Origin: Murdochiella massiliensis
GTDB lineage: Bacteria > Bacillota > Clostridia > Tissierellales > Peptoniphilaceae
NCBI RefSeq assembly: GCF_900059565.1
Contig: NZ_FIZW01000002.1
Span: forward strand, 1,178,001 to 1,242,000
Length of the DNA stretch: 64,000 bases
Direction of reading: 5' to 3'
The stretch's first letter is position 1. Every line of letters starts with the position of its first letter. The notes beneath the pieces were generated by a model. The model saw nothing but the letters and a program-made list of their open reading frames with translations, searched no databases and was not told the DNA's origin. Both the position numbers and the translations under genes were made by a program. Below are positions 44,447-53,973 of this stretch, piece after piece.

Positions 44447-45094
44447 ATGAAAAAAGCCATTTCCAGCGCCGTCATCCGGCGATTGCCCAAGTATTTACGC
44501 TACCTTACTGCGCTCCATGAGCAGGGTGAAGAGCGTATTTCTTCTCAAAAATTGAGTGAAATTACCGGCTTTACTGCTTCGCAGATTCGTCAGGATCTCA
44601 ATCACTTCGGCGGCTTCGGTCAACAGGGCTACGGCTACAATGTTGAATCGCTTCGTGAACAGATTGTCCACATTATCGGTCTGGATCGTCCCCATCGGGT
44701 AGCTATCGCAGGCGCCGGTCATTTAGGCGTTGCGCTTGCCAATTCCGATCTGTTTAAGGAAAATCGCTTCCATTTGGGAGCACTATTTGATATTCGCCCG
44801 GAATGCGTTGGAATGCAGATTGCCGGGGCGGAAGTGTACCCGGTTGCCGAAATGGAAACCGTCCTTAGGGAACACGACATTGAAATTTTGACGATTACCA
44901 CGCCGCGCGATGTAGCGCAGGAACTCGCGGATCGGGCAGTAGCAGCCGGTGTGCGCGGAATATGGAATTATGCGCAAACCGACTTGCATCTTCCGCACGG
45001 CGTGGTGTTGGAGAATGTCTATTTGAATGAGAGTTTGTTTACGCTTATCTACTACATGGGCAATTGGAAGGATTATAAAGGCTTCGAGGAGTAA
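44447..45094 (+). CDS. rex: Redox-sensing repressor Rex
   Basis: A 215-residue repressor that senses the NADH/NAD+ ratio and controls fermentation genes. The N-terminal winged helix (about 1-80, with SSAVIRRLPKYLRYL and FTASQIRQDLNHFGGFGQQGYGY split across it) binds DNA; the Rossmann domain has AGAGHLGVALAN. The C-terminal domain-swap helix is present. GTCGGAGGAAAAAAG precedes the ATG. The following ABC-F gene starts two bases after its stop. No consensus Rex operator is seen in the window. Confidence 0.95.
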   Translation: MKKAISSAVIRRLPKYLRYLTALHEQGEERISSQKLSEITGFTASQIRQDLNHFGGFGQQGYGYNVESLREQIVHIIGLDRPHRVAIAGAGHLGVALANSDLFKENRFHLGALFDIRPECVGMQIAGAEVYPVAEMETVLREHDIEILTITTPRDVAQELADRAVAAGVRGIWNYAQTDLHLPHGVVLENVYLNESLFTLIYYMGNWKDYKGFEE

Positions 45095-45096
45095 CG

Positions 45097-47058
45097 ATGG
45101 CGGAATTGACCGTACAACAACTTCATAAACAGTTTGGCGTGCGTTCGATTCTGGAGGATGTCTCTTTTTTGGTGGAAAAAGGAGAAAAAATCGGTATTGT
45201 CGGCGTAAACGGATCCGGTAAAACGACCCTTATGCGCCTTTTGGTTCACGAATTGGAACCCGATCAGGGAAAGATTTACCATCGCGATGATCTGCGCATG
45301 GGCTATCTTCGCCAGAACGTGCATATCGAGAGTGAAGAGAGCTTGTATGAAGAGTGCAAAAAAGGTTATGTGCGTGCTTTTGCGTTGGAGGAAAAGTTGC
45401 GCGAGCTTGAACGGGAAATGGGTCAACGATCAGAACGGCCGAAGGAATTGGAAGCGGTGATGGAGCGTCATCGTCTGCTGACGGAACGTTTTGTGGACGA
45501 AGGCGGCCTTTCGTATGATTCCGAAATTCGTGGCATTCTTAAAGGCATGGGTTTTGCGGAGGGGCGTTTTTCCACACCGGTCAATGTGCTTTCCGGCGGC
45601 GAAAAGTCGCGTTTGGAACTGGCCACCATGCTTTGCGGTCGACCGGACATTCTCCTTTTGGATGAACCGACGAACCACCTGGACATGGAAGTAACGACGT
45701 ATTTAGAGCAGATGCTCAGCGCTTTTCGGGGAACGGTGTTGCTTATTTCCCATGACCGTTATTTTTTGAATCAGGTTTGTCAGCGTATTTTGCTTGTCGA
45801 ACACCAAAAAGTCTATTCCTATTCTTGCGGTTATCAGGAGTTTGCCAAACGGCGGGAAAATGACCTGGAGATTCAGCGTCACGCCTACGAAAACCAGCAG
45901 GAGGAAATTGCGCGTCAAAAGGAGATTATTGAGCGCCTCGGACACTTGGGCGGATCCAAGCGAAAGCGCGGCATTGCCCAATCGCGTTCGCGGCAGAAGC
46001 TCTTGGATAAGATGGTGCTGATTGAAAAACCGGCGGAAGATATTGCCCATATGCGCCTTCGTCTCACGCCGAAGTATCCCAGTGGCGAGGATGTTTTGCA
46101 GGTGGAAAACCTGTCCAAATCTTTCGGCGATCGTCATCTGTTTTCGGGCGTGACGTTTTCCCTCTTTCGTGGGCAACGTGTCGGCTTGATTGGCGAAAAC
46201 GGGGTAGGCAAGACGACCCTGTTTCGGCTTTTGCTTCATCAGGAAGAGCAGGACGAGGGGAGCATCACCTTCGGCTCCTCGGTCAAGATCGCTTTTTTTG
46301 ATCAGGAACAGCGTACCCTTTCCCCGGAAAAAACGGTTTTGGATGAACTTTGGGATCGCTATCCGCAGATGGATCATTATTCCGTGCGGGCGCATCTGGC
46401 CAAATTTCAATTTATCGGCGATGACATTTTTCGTTTAGTCGGGGATCTTTCCGGTGGAGAGAAAGCGCGTTTGGCGCTGCTGAAGCTCATGCTTTCTTCC
46501 GCGAATGTTCTACTTCTGGATGAGCCGACCAATCATTTGGATATCGAAAGTCGCGAAATTCTGGAACAGGCATTGTTGGATTACGAAGGAACGGTTTTTG
46601 TGATCAGCCATGATCGCTATTTTTTGAACCATGTCTGCACGCATATTTTCCGCTTGCAACCGACCGGCATGGAAACCATTCTGGGCAACTACGACGACTA
46701 TCTGCGTTTTACGGCACAGTCCGCTTCGCGCACAGATACTGCGGAAGAGGCCGGCGATCGGCCAAAAACCAAAACGCAGGAGAAAAAGGAAAAGAAACAG
46801 GCGAACCTCGAGAAAAAGCAGCTGCGACAAATGCGTGCGCGCGTGAGTACGATTCAGCGCGAGATGGATTCCCTGCGCGAGGAACAGCAAGTGTTGCAGA
46901 AAAAAGCCTGTGAACCGGCTCTTTATGAAGATTACGAAGAAGCACAACGTGTTCACGACGAGCTGAGCGGTATACAGCAAAAGCTGGAAGCGTTGGAAGA
47001 GGAATGGTTGGAATTGGAAACCACACTCGATGAAGCCAAGGAAGGGGAAGGGTTATGA
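45097..47058 (+). CDS. ABC-F family ATPase (YdiF-like)
   Basis: A 653-residue soluble ABC-F protein with two ATPase modules: Walker A GVNGSGKTT and GENGVGKTT, signatures LSGGEKSRLELA and LSGGEKARLALL, and Walker B LLLDEPTNHLD in both. A linker of about 80 residues (the P-site tRNA interaction region) separates them and a C-terminal coiled coil (about 555-650) follows. Such proteins act on the ribosome in translation quality control or antibiotic protection. The position next to rex is like Bacillus ydiF, so a housekeeping role is more likely than drug resistance. Confidence 0.92.
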   Translation: MAELTVQQLHKQFGVRSILEDVSFLVEKGEKIGIVGVNGSGKTTLMRLLVHELEPDQGKIYHRDDLRMGYLRQNVHIESEESLYEECKKGYVRAFALEEKLRELEREMGQRSERPKELEAVMERHRLLTERFVDEGGLSYDSEIRGILKGMGFAEGRFSTPVNVLSGGEKSRLELATMLCGRPDILLLDEPTNHLDMEVTTYLEQMLSAFRGTVLLISHDRYFLNQVCQRILLVEHQKVYSYSCGYQEFAKRRENDLEIQRHAYENQQEEIARQKEIIERLGHLGGSKRKRGIAQSRSRQKLLDKMVLIEKPAEDIAHMRLRLTPKYPSGEDVLQVENLSKSFGDRHLFSGVTFSLFRGQRVGLIGENGVGKTTLFRLLLHQEEQDEGSITFGSSVKIAFFDQEQRTLSPEKTVLDELWDRYPQMDHYSVRAHLAKFQFIGDDIFRLVGDLSGGEKARLALLKLMLSSANVLLLDEPTNHLDIESREILEQALLDYEGTVFVISHDRYFLNHVCTHIFRLQPTGMETILGNYDDYLRFTAQSASRTDTAEEAGDRPKTKTQEKKEKKQANLEKKQLRQMRARVSTIQREMDSLREEQQVLQKKACEPALYEDYEEAQRVHDELSGIQQKLEALEEEWLELETTLDEAKEGEGL

Positions 47059-48005
47059 ACATTTATTCCTACCGCGGGGATCACGAACATCTCCCCGAAA
47101 ACACGATGATCGCGTTTCGTCAGGCTTTGCTTAACGGTGCTGTTGGCATTGCTCTGGATGTCCTGATGACGCGCGACCGGCAGCCGATCGTCTTTCGCGA
47201 TGAGTCGCTCGGCAGGGCGACTGATGCCATAGGCCTTGTGCGCCATCACGATTTAGAGGAAATCCAGGCTGCGGAATTTAACGAGCCGTATACGAAATTC
47301 AATCAGCACATCCCTTCCCTTGCTGAATATCTGGAATGGGCGGATCGTCTTCCGCATAAAACCATTTTGATGATGAACAACGAAACGTTTCTTTATTCCA
47401 ATGTTGAGGAAAACATCATGGGTTGCCTTACGGAGGCAAAGGGACGCGATCGCCTGATTCTGGCTTCTTCGCAGCTTTCGAGCTTGCGCCTTCTGCATAC
47501 ACGCTATCCCGATATCACGTTAGCGTGGATGCCCAACTCTTCTCTTCCTGAAGATTGGGATAAGCTGGAGGGTCTTGAGATAACGCGTGTTCTGGTTCCA
47601 CTGGTGCAGACAACGCGGGAACTGGTGGATACCTGTACGGAACGCGGTATCGAGATTATGGCTCATGGCGTATCGACCGCCGAACAAATTCTGCGCTTGA
47701 AAGAGCTGGGCATACAAAACGTTTTGGTGACGGACATGGCTACCGCGCGCGCAGCACTCAAGGAAACCGCGATGCCTTATTCAGCGGAAGAACTGAAATA
47801 CGCGACGGAGACGTCGGGAAAAGACGAGGAGAAAACGCCGATGCAGGCGCTGGCGCAGCGGGCAAAGAGTCTCACTTACGGACGTGGAAAACGGTCGGGA
47901 AAAGGAAATATCGTCGCGATTGCGCTCAGTATGATTTTGTGTGTGGCGGTAGCGACGTTTCTTGCCGGCCTGTTTATGAATCTGTTGAAAGGACTGTTTC
48001 ACTAA
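47055..48005 (+). CDS. GDPD-like protein with lost catalytic residues
   Basis: A 316-residue protein with a glycerophosphodiester phosphodiesterase TIM barrel and a C-terminal membrane helix (about 285-308). The fold is clear (LPENTMIAFRQAL, VGIALDVLMTRDRQPIVFRDESL), but the active site is not: HRG is YRG (Tyr6), the metal-binding ELD is ALD (Ala33), and the catalytic HD is RD (Arg48). I infer it is a pseudoenzyme or binds a ligand only. The start overlaps the ABC-F stop by four bases. Confidence 0.82.
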   Translation: MNIYSYRGDHEHLPENTMIAFRQALLNGAVGIALDVLMTRDRQPIVFRDESLGRATDAIGLVRHHDLEEIQAAEFNEPYTKFNQHIPSLAEYLEWADRLPHKTILMMNNETFLYSNVEENIMGCLTEAKGRDRLILASSQLSSLRLLHTRYPDITLAWMPNSSLPEDWDKLEGLEITRVLVPLVQTTRELVDTCTERGIEIMAHGVSTAEQILRLKELGIQNVLVTDMATARAALKETAMPYSAEELKYATETSGKDEEKTPMQALAQRAKSLTYGRGKRSGKGNIVAIALSMILCVAVATFLAGLFMNLLKGLFH

Positions 48006-48040
48006 ATAAAGAATCGCTACAGAGCAATGAAACAAATAAA

Positions 48041-48082
48041 AAGGCTGTGTCGAACGAGAAATAGTTCGGACACAGCTTTTTT
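48041..48082. terminator. Bidirectional terminator
   Basis: GCTGTGTC-GAAC (48044-48055) pairs with GTTC-G-GACACAGC (48064-48076, one bulge), A run on the left and six T on the right. It serves the GDPD-like gene and the convergent symporter gene. Confidence 0.88.
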
Positions 48083-48133
48083 GTTTTCCAGAAATACCCT
48101 TGTAAAGCCCCTGAAAAGCCTGGCAAAGGCGGA

Positions 48134-49360
48134 CTATTTCTTCTGTCCTTTTTTCGCGGTAGCTTTGCGATCCCAGTTGCTGACGGCAAGAGCGGCGGTC
48201 GCATCGCCGGTGATATTTAACGTTGTGCGTCCCATATCAAAGAGACGGTCAATGCCGGCGATGAGCGCAATCCCCTCTACCGGCAGGTTCACGCTGGTCA
48301 GTACCATCGCCAGCATGATCATGCCGCCACCGGCGACGCCGGCTGTGCCGATCGAAGCAAGTACCGCAGTTAAGACGATGGATACGAGTTGGGCTGCCGT
48401 TAAATGCACGCCGTAGCAGGAGGCGATGAAAAGACTGGTGACACCCATATAGATGGCTGTGCCGTCCATATTGATGGTCGCTCCGAGCGGCAAGACAAAC
48501 GAAGAAATGCTGGGATCCGCACCCAATTCATTAGAACAGCGAATGGTCAGCGGCAACGTCGCGTTGGAACTGGAGGTCGTAAAGGCCGTAGTCATGGCTG
48601 GCGCCATACCACGTAAAAAGGTGAAAAGACCCATTTTGGAAAACAGATGGACGCTCAACCCGTAAACGACAACAATGTGTGTAATGTAGGCCAAGTAGGC
48701 CACACCCAGAACGATTCCCAGCGACGAGACGATGGAGGCGCCATTGACGGCGACGACATTCGTCATCAGGCAGAACACACCAATGGGGGTCAGCCGAATG
48801 ACCAGCTCCATCATTTTCATGATGACCGTATAAATATCTTTTACACTTTCGCCAACGCGCTTTCCCGCTTCACCCGAAAGAAGAATACCAAGCCCAATCA
48901 GAAGTGCCATAAGAATGAGCGGCAACATATCGGCATTCAGAAGCGGTTCCAGTATATTTTTCGGGAACATTGCGACGATGACCTCCATAAAATTGGCGGT
49001 TTTTGCTTCATAGGTCAATCCCGAGGTTTGCAGAACCGGGAAGAATCCCTGAAACAGCGTGGCAAAGGCGATGCCGATGACAACCGCCACAGCGGTCGTT
49101 GCCATATAATACACGAAGGTTTTCCATCCGATGGCGCCCACGCGGCGAATGTCACCGAGTGAAATTGTGCCCTCAATGATGGAAAAAAGAACGACAGGTA
49201 CAACCATAAATTTCAATAGATTGATGTAAATGGTTCCTACCGGCTGCAGAAAAGTTGAAGTGAATTCGCCATTTCCCTGTAAGAGAATGCCGGCGACAAT
49301 ACCCAACACCAGGGCAATGAGAATTTGCAGGCCTAAATTGAGGCGACGTTTATTTTCCAT
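48134..49360 (-). CDS. Dicarboxylate/amino acid:cation symporter (DAACS)
   Basis: A 408-residue sodium- or proton-coupled transporter of the glutamate/aspartate/serine family (DAACS, GltP/GltT-like). It has about eight membrane helices with two re-entrant loops: the serine-rich HP1 TTAFTTSSSNATLPL, the cation site ATINMDGTAIYMG, and HP2 around GTAGVAGGGMIML. Substrate is probably glutamate, aspartate or a C4-dicarboxylate, in keeping with amino-acid fermentation. GAAAGGAGTCATT precedes the ATG on the minus strand. Confidence 0.93.
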   Translation of the reverse strand: MENKRRLNLGLQILIALVLGIVAGILLQGNGEFTSTFLQPVGTIYINLLKFMVVPVVLFSIIEGTISLGDIRRVGAIGWKTFVYYMATTAVAVVIGIAFATLFQGFFPVLQTSGLTYEAKTANFMEVIVAMFPKNILEPLLNADMLPLILMALLIGLGILLSGEAGKRVGESVKDIYTVIMKMMELVIRLTPIGVFCLMTNVVAVNGASIVSSLGIVLGVAYLAYITHIVVVYGLSVHLFSKMGLFTFLRGMAPAMTTAFTTSSSNATLPLTIRCSNELGADPSISSFVLPLGATINMDGTAIYMGVTSLFIASCYGVHLTAAQLVSIVLTAVLASIGTAGVAGGGMIMLAMVLTSVNLPVEGIALIAGIDRLFDMGRTTLNITGDATAALAVSNWDRKATAKKGQKK

Positions 49361-49465
49361 AATGACTCCTTTCGCGTCCGGGATACGCTTCTTCCTTCCC
49401 TTTTAGTATAGCGTTTTGTATGCGGCAAAAAAAGAATAATCCGGTCGAAAAGCGTGCCGTTTCTC

Positions 49466-49494
49466 TTGCGCAAGCGGGGCAAAGCGACTATAAT
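49466..49494 (+). promoter_or_regulatory. Sigma-A promoter of the dnaJ-like/clpB unit
   Basis: TTGCGC (49466-49471), 17 bases, TATAAT (49489-49494), followed at once by the CtsR-type box. Confidence 0.8.
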
Positions 49495-49501
49495 ATCAAT
49501 T

Positions 49502-49518
49502 AGTCAAAGATGGTCAAG
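49502..49518 (+). promoter_or_regulatory. CtsR operator
   Basis: AGTCAAA-GAT-GGTCAAG matches the tandem heptamer of CtsR (RGTCAAA, NAN, RGTCAAA) with one mismatch at the last base, and covers the expected transcription start. This predicts heat-shock control of the dnaJ-like gene and clpB. Confidence 0.75.
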
Positions 49519-49566
49519 AAATAAAAAACATACAAATGACCGCATTTGACCGGAAAGGAGGATGCT

Positions 49567-50649
49567 TTGCAATTTCAAGATTACTACAAAACGCTGGGCG
49601 TAGAAAAACAGGCATCCCAGACAGAAATCAAAAAAGCTTATCGCAAACTCGCGAAAAAATATCATCCCGACTTGCATCCGAACGATGAAAAGGCGCAGGA
49701 GAAATTCAAGCAGATTAACGAAGCCTATGAGGTATTGGGCGACGCGGAAAAGCGGAAAAAATATGACCAATTCGGCGCCAATTATAACTTTCAGGGCGGA
49801 CAGAACTTTGATCCGTCGGACTTCGGCTTTCAGGGGTTCGGCCCAAACGGAGCAACCTATACCTACCACACGACGGGTGGCGGAAGCGGCTTCTCCGACT
49901 TTTTCAATTTGATCTTCGGCGGTGCCCAGGACTTTAGCGGCGCAGAAAGCTTTCGCGGCGCGCAGGGATTTAGCGGTGGACCCGGAGCAGGAGTATATGG
50001 CGGAAATACCCACAGTTTCAGCGGCTTCGGCGACTTAGGGGATCTGCTTCGCGGTGCGCATGGAGGAACGAATGGTCATACTTCTGCGCAAGGCTTTGGC
50101 CGTGTTGGGCCCGAAATGTATCGAGCAGCGCACGCCGGAGCGGCACGAAAAGCCAACGATCGCTATGAAACCACGATGAGCCTGGCGCTCAAAGAAGCCT
50201 ATGAGGGCGGCGAGCGAACGATGCGTTTTACCATCGGCTCCAAGTCCTATGACATTACGGTGCGCTGGCCTGCAGGCATTCAGGACGGCAATCGCATTCG
50301 GGTGAAGGGCGAAAAGTTCGGTCTGGACGGAAACCTCATGGTAAAAATCCGCTTGCTGACGACAGGCCATCTGGAAGGAATCAATCTGGTTCAGCCGCTT
50401 GTACTCAAGCCATGGGAAGCCTATTGCGGAACGAAGAAAACCGTGGAAACGCCGGACGGGCGCATTCAGGTGACTGTACCGCGTGAAATGGCTTCCGGGA
50501 AGCGTATTCGGGTTCCCAAGAAGGGCTATCGTAACCGCAAAGGCGAGCGCGGCGATCTGCTGCTGGAAATCCAAATGCAAAATCCGGCAACCTTAAGCCA
50601 AGAGCAAAAAGCCTACTATGAAAAGTGGATGAAGGAAGAAAGAGAGTAA
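49567..50649 (+). CDS. DnaJ-family co-chaperone, CbpA type
   Basis: A 360-residue type II J-protein that delivers clients to DnaK. TTG 49567 is the start, 5 bases after AAAGGAGG; the J domain then begins at once ([14 protein letters not shown] in YHPDLHP). A glycine/phenylalanine-rich region of about 130 residues follows, unusually long, then the C-terminal peptide-binding domains; there is no zinc-finger domain. Under the same CtsR-type promoter as clpB, it may serve the ClpB-DnaK disaggregase. dnaK is not in the window. Confidence 0.9.
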   Translation: MQFQDYYKTLGVEKQASQTEIKKAYRKLAKKYHPDLHPNDEKAQEKFKQINEAYEVLGDAEKRKKYDQFGANYNFQGGQNFDPSDFGFQGFGPNGATYTYHTTGGGSGFSDFFNLIFGGAQDFSGAESFRGAQGFSGGPGAGVYGGNTHSFSGFGDLGDLLRGAHGGTNGHTSAQGFGRVGPEMYRAAHAGAARKANDRYETTMSLALKEAYEGGERTMRFTIGSKSYDITVRWPAGIQDGNRIRVKGEKFGLDGNLMVKIRLLTTGHLEGINLVQPLVLKPWEAYCGTKKTVETPDGRIQVTVPREMASGKRIRVPKKGYRNRKGERGDLLLEIQMQNPATLSQEQKAYYEKWMKEERE

Positions 50650-50687
50650 ACCATTAGGAGAGCATGGTGCTATCCGGATGGAAAGAA

Positions 50688-50732
50688 GTGCGAAAAGTGT
50701 CCTTACGGTCTTGGCCGGACAACTTTTCGCAC
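50688..50732 (+). promoter_or_regulatory. Long hairpin in the clpB leader
   Basis: GTGCGAAAAGTGTCC (50688-50702) pairs with 50717-50732 with one extra base, loop about 14 bases. There is no T run, so it is not a usual terminator; it could protect or regulate the clpB message. Confidence 0.55.
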
Positions 50733-50768
50733 GAATGCATTGTATAAAAAACAGAAAGGAGACTTTCT

Positions 50769-53447
50769 ATGAACGAACAATATACCAAAAAAGCATTACA
50801 AGCGATTCAAGACGCGCAAAATGCGGCGATTAAAAATGGCAATCCCGAATTGACGGATCTGCATTTGCACGATGCCCTTATTCGGGAATCGGACGGCATG
50901 GTGGCGCAGGTGCTCGCACATCTCGGCGTGCAGATTGCTGCCTATCGTACGTCCGTGCGAAGAGCAATGGAAAACTTGCCGCAGCAGCAGGGCGCTTCGC
51001 AGGTCTATCCGAATGCGATTTTTCAGCGCATTTTGCTCAAGGCGAAAGATGAAGCCGATAAGATGGGAGACAGCTACGTTTCCACCGAACATCTGTATTT
51101 GGCGCTTCTCGATGAGCGAAATATTCCTTCGGAATCTATTCTTGCGGATTACCATATCACGCGTGAGGCATTTGCCAAGGCGTTGGAAGCCATTCGCGGA
51201 TCCCGCAAGGTGACAACGGATAATCCGGAAGATACCGAAAACGTGCTGGAAAAATATGGCACCGATCTGACCGCAAAGGCCAAAGAAGGAAAAGGTGACC
51301 CGGTCATCGGTCGGGATGAAGAAATTCGCAATGTGACGCGCATTCTTTCGCGGCGTACCAAAAACAATCCGGTGCTTATCGGCGAACCGGGTGTGGGAAA
51401 AACGGCCGTGGTGGAAGGTCTTGCCCAGCGTATTATCAACGGGGATGTGCCGGACGGCTTAAAAGACACCACCATTTTTGCCCTGGATATGGGACAGCTG
51501 CTTGCCGGGGCGAAATATCGCGGCGAGTTTGAGGAACGCTTAAAAGCGGTGCTGGAAGAAATCAAAGCCTCCGCCGGAAAGATTATTCTTTTCGTGGATG
51601 AACTGCACCTCATCGTCGGTGCGGGGCGCACCGACGGAGCTATGGATGCCTCGAACCTGATGAAGCCGGCGCTCTCGCGCGGCGAAATTCGCATGATCGG
51701 CGCGACGACGCTCAATGAGTACCGCCAGTATATTGAAAAAGACGGTGCTCTCGAACGACGTTTCCAAAAAGTCATGGTCAGTGAACCGAGCGTGGAAGAC
51801 ACCGTCTCCATTTTACGCGGCATCAAATCGAAATATGAACTGCATCATGGGCTGCGCATTTCCGACGGGGCGGTGGTAGCGGCAGCAAAGCTGTCCGACC
51901 GCTATATTACCGATCGTTTCCTTCCGGATAAGGCGATTGACCTGATGGATGAAGCGGCCGCTATGGTGCGTACGGCGTTGGACTCCATGCCGGAAGAGCT
52001 GGATGAAGCGCGTCGCCGCATTCTGCAGCTGGAGATCGAAAAAGTGGCGCTGCAGAAAGAGATAGATGAGGCGTCCAAGAAACGCTTGACAGAGCTCACC
52101 GAGGAACTGGCAAACCTCAATGAATCCTATAACGAAGGCTTCATTCAGTGGCAAAATGCCAAGTCAGCGCTGGAAGGGCAGACGAAGATCAAGGAAGAGA
52201 TGGATCAGACGCGCCATGCCATCGAAGAAGCGGAGCGCGACTTTGACTATGAAAAGGCATCGGCGCTGCGATACGGCAAGCTCAGCGAGCTGGAAAAGCA
52301 GTACGCGGAAAGTGAAAAGGCGCTGGAAAAAGACAGCGAAGCGGTTAAAGAAGAGGTCACGGAAGAGGAAGTGGCGGAAGTCGTGTCCAAATGGACGCAT
52401 ATCCCCGTTACAAAACTGGTGGAGAGCGAACGACAGAAAATTCTGCGTTTGCCGGATCTCCTGCATCGCCGCGTAATCGGCCAGGATCAGGCTATTGATG
52501 CGGTTTCCGAAGCCCTGTTGCGGGCACGCGCCGGCCTTTCCGACGATACGAAACCGCTTGGAAGCTTCATTTTCCTCGGCCCGACCGGCGTCGGCAAGAC
52601 GGAGCTTGCGAAAGCGCTTACCGAGGCGATGTTTGATGACGAACGCAATATGATTCGCATCGATATGTCCGAATATATGGAAAAATATTCCGTATCCCGT
52701 CTGATCGGAGCAGCGCCGGGTTATGTCGGCTACGAAGAAGGCGGACAGCTGACCGAAGCGGTACGCCGCAAGCCGTATGCGGTGGTTCTCTTTGATGAAA
52801 TCGAAAAGGCGCACCCTGATGTGTTCAACATTCTTTTGCAAGTGTTGGACGACGGACGCCTGACGGACAATCAGGGACGGACGGTCAATTTCCGCAACAC
52901 GATCATCATTATGACGTCAAACCTGGGAGCGGATACGATTCTGAACGGCCTTGACGCCGAGGGTAACCTCACACCGAGCGCCTCGCAGGCAGTAGAAGAA
53001 GCGCTTCATCGCGCGTTCCGTCCGGAATTTTTGAACCGTATCGACGACATCATCACGTTCAAGGGACTGACGAAAGACGAAATTGGGCGCATTATCGCGC
53101 TGGATATGGATAAACTGGCGGCGCGTCTTGCTGACCGCGACATCACCATTACCGTGGAAGAATCGGCAAAAGACTACATTCTGGCGCAGGCGTATTCGCC
53201 GCAGTTCGGCGCGCGTCCGATCGAGCGCTATCTGCAGAAACACCTGCAAACAGCCTTGGGTCGTAAGATTCTGGAAGGTCAGATTGCTGACCACGATCAC
53301 GTTGTGATTACCGCGGATAACAGCGGGTTGGTGGTGACCGTCAAAACGGATGCCAATGACCTTAAAATGCAAGTCGAACCGCGTCCCTCCGTAGCATCTT
53401 CCTCCGAAGACCTTCCTAGCGATGACACCTACGAGGTGATGGAATAA
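50769..53447 (+). CDS. clpB: ClpB disaggregase
   Basis: An 892-residue AAA+ chaperone that frees proteins from aggregates with DnaK. The N domain (about 1-150), first ATPase (Walker [10 protein letters not shown] at about 209), coiled-coil middle domain (about 410-530) and second ATPase (GPTGVGKTE at about 612) are present. The middle domain shows it is ClpB rather than ClpA or ClpC. The C-terminal 25 residues are Ser/Glu-rich. AGAAAGGAGAC precedes the ATG. Predicted CtsR control through the upstream promoter. Confidence 0.95.
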   Translation: MNEQYTKKALQAIQDAQNAAIKNGNPELTDLHLHDALIRESDGMVAQVLAHLGVQIAAYRTSVRRAMENLPQQQGASQVYPNAIFQRILLKAKDEADKMGDSYVSTEHLYLALLDERNIPSESILADYHITREAFAKALEAIRGSRKVTTDNPEDTENVLEKYGTDLTAKAKEGKGDPVIGRDEEIRNVTRILSRRTKNNPVLIGEPGVGKTAVVEGLAQRIINGDVPDGLKDTTIFALDMGQLLAGAKYRGEFEERLKAVLEEIKASAGKIILFVDELHLIVGAGRTDGAMDASNLMKPALSRGEIRMIGATTLNEYRQYIEKDGALERRFQKVMVSEPSVEDTVSILRGIKSKYELHHGLRISDGAVVAAAKLSDRYITDRFLPDKAIDLMDEAAAMVRTALDSMPEELDEARRRILQLEIEKVALQKEIDEASKKRLTELTEELANLNESYNEGFIQWQNAKSALEGQTKIKEEMDQTRHAIEEAERDFDYEKASALRYGKLSELEKQYAESEKALEKDSEAVKEEVTEEEVAEVVSKWTHIPVTKLVESERQKILRLPDLLHRRVIGQDQAIDAVSEALLRARAGLSDDTKPLGSFIFLGPTGVGKTELAKALTEAMFDDERNMIRIDMSEYMEKYSVSRLIGAAPGYVGYEEGGQLTEAVRRKPYAVVLFDEIEKAHPDVFNILLQVLDDGRLTDNQGRTVNFRNTIIIMTSNLGADTILNGLDAEGNLTPSASQAVEEALHRAFRPEFLNRIDDIITFKGLTKDEIGRIIALDMDKLAARLADRDITITVEESAKDYILAQAYSPQFGARPIERYLQKHLQTALGRKILEGQIADHDHVVITADNSGLVVTVKTDANDLKMQVEPRPSVASSSEDLPSDDTYEVME

Positions 53448-53540
53448 CCTGGGCACCTGATGGAACCAAGAAAGCGTCGGTCTGCAGCCGGCGGTTCAAA
53501 AGAAGTAGCGTCACTTTCGTGACGCAGTTAGATAGAAGTG

Positions 53541-53572
53541 GAGGGCGGCCCGGCGGACCGCCTTCTTTTTTT
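53541..53572 (+). terminator. Rho-independent terminator of clpB
   Basis: GAGGGCGGCCC (53541-53551) pairs with GGACCGCCTTC (53555-53565, two G-T pairs), then seven T. Upstream at 53470-53525 is a single worn double hairpin (GTCGGTCTGCAGCCGGC, GCGTCACTTTCGTGACGC). Confidence 0.85.
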
Positions 53573-53596
53573 GTATACGGCAGACGACTGGTGCGA

Positions 53597-53847
53597 TTAC
53601 GGGTTAAAAACGAAAAGTGGCGAAATGTCCCGTAAAGTGAATGGCGAAATTACGGGTCAAAAACACGAAATGGCGAAATGCCCCGTAAAGTGAATGGCAA
53701 AATTACGGGTCAAAAATGGAAAGCAGAGAAATACCCCGTAAAAAGGGCGGAGCAATTACGGGGCAATAACGAAAAGTAGCGAAATGCCCCGTAAAGCGGC
53801 TGGTAAAATTACGGGTCAAAAACGAAAAACAGCAAAGGAACCCGTAA
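53597..53847. repeat. Exact 53-bp array of TTACGGG/CCCGTAA units
   Basis: TTACGGG occurs at 53597, 53650, 53703, 53756 and 53809, a constant 53-bp step; each unit ends in CCCGTAA about 33 bases later, so every unit can fold into a long hairpin. Interiors vary. It fills the gap between clpB and asnA. Confidence 0.92.
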
Positions 53848-53973
53848 TCTGTACATAGGATGCATAACGGCGCGCGTAAGGCGTCGATCGTTCCCTGGCT
53901 CCCTATTTTCACAGCGGTACACCGCATCAGCGGAAGGTGGTAAAATGAACCAAATGTAAGAAAAGAGGTTGTT

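Noticed and set aside
44447..45094. A Rex operator (TTGTGA-N6-TCACAA) near rex or other metabolic genes.
   Set aside because: No site close to the consensus was found in the promoter regions read.
49562..49566. ATG at 49562 as start of the dnaJ-like gene.
   Set aside because: It is out of frame with the J domain; the in-frame TTG at 49567 has the right spacing from AAAGGAGG.
53597..53847. A CRISPR-like array with 53-bp steps.
   Set aside because: Most of each unit is similar between copies, so there are no unique spacers, and the ends are inverted repeats.
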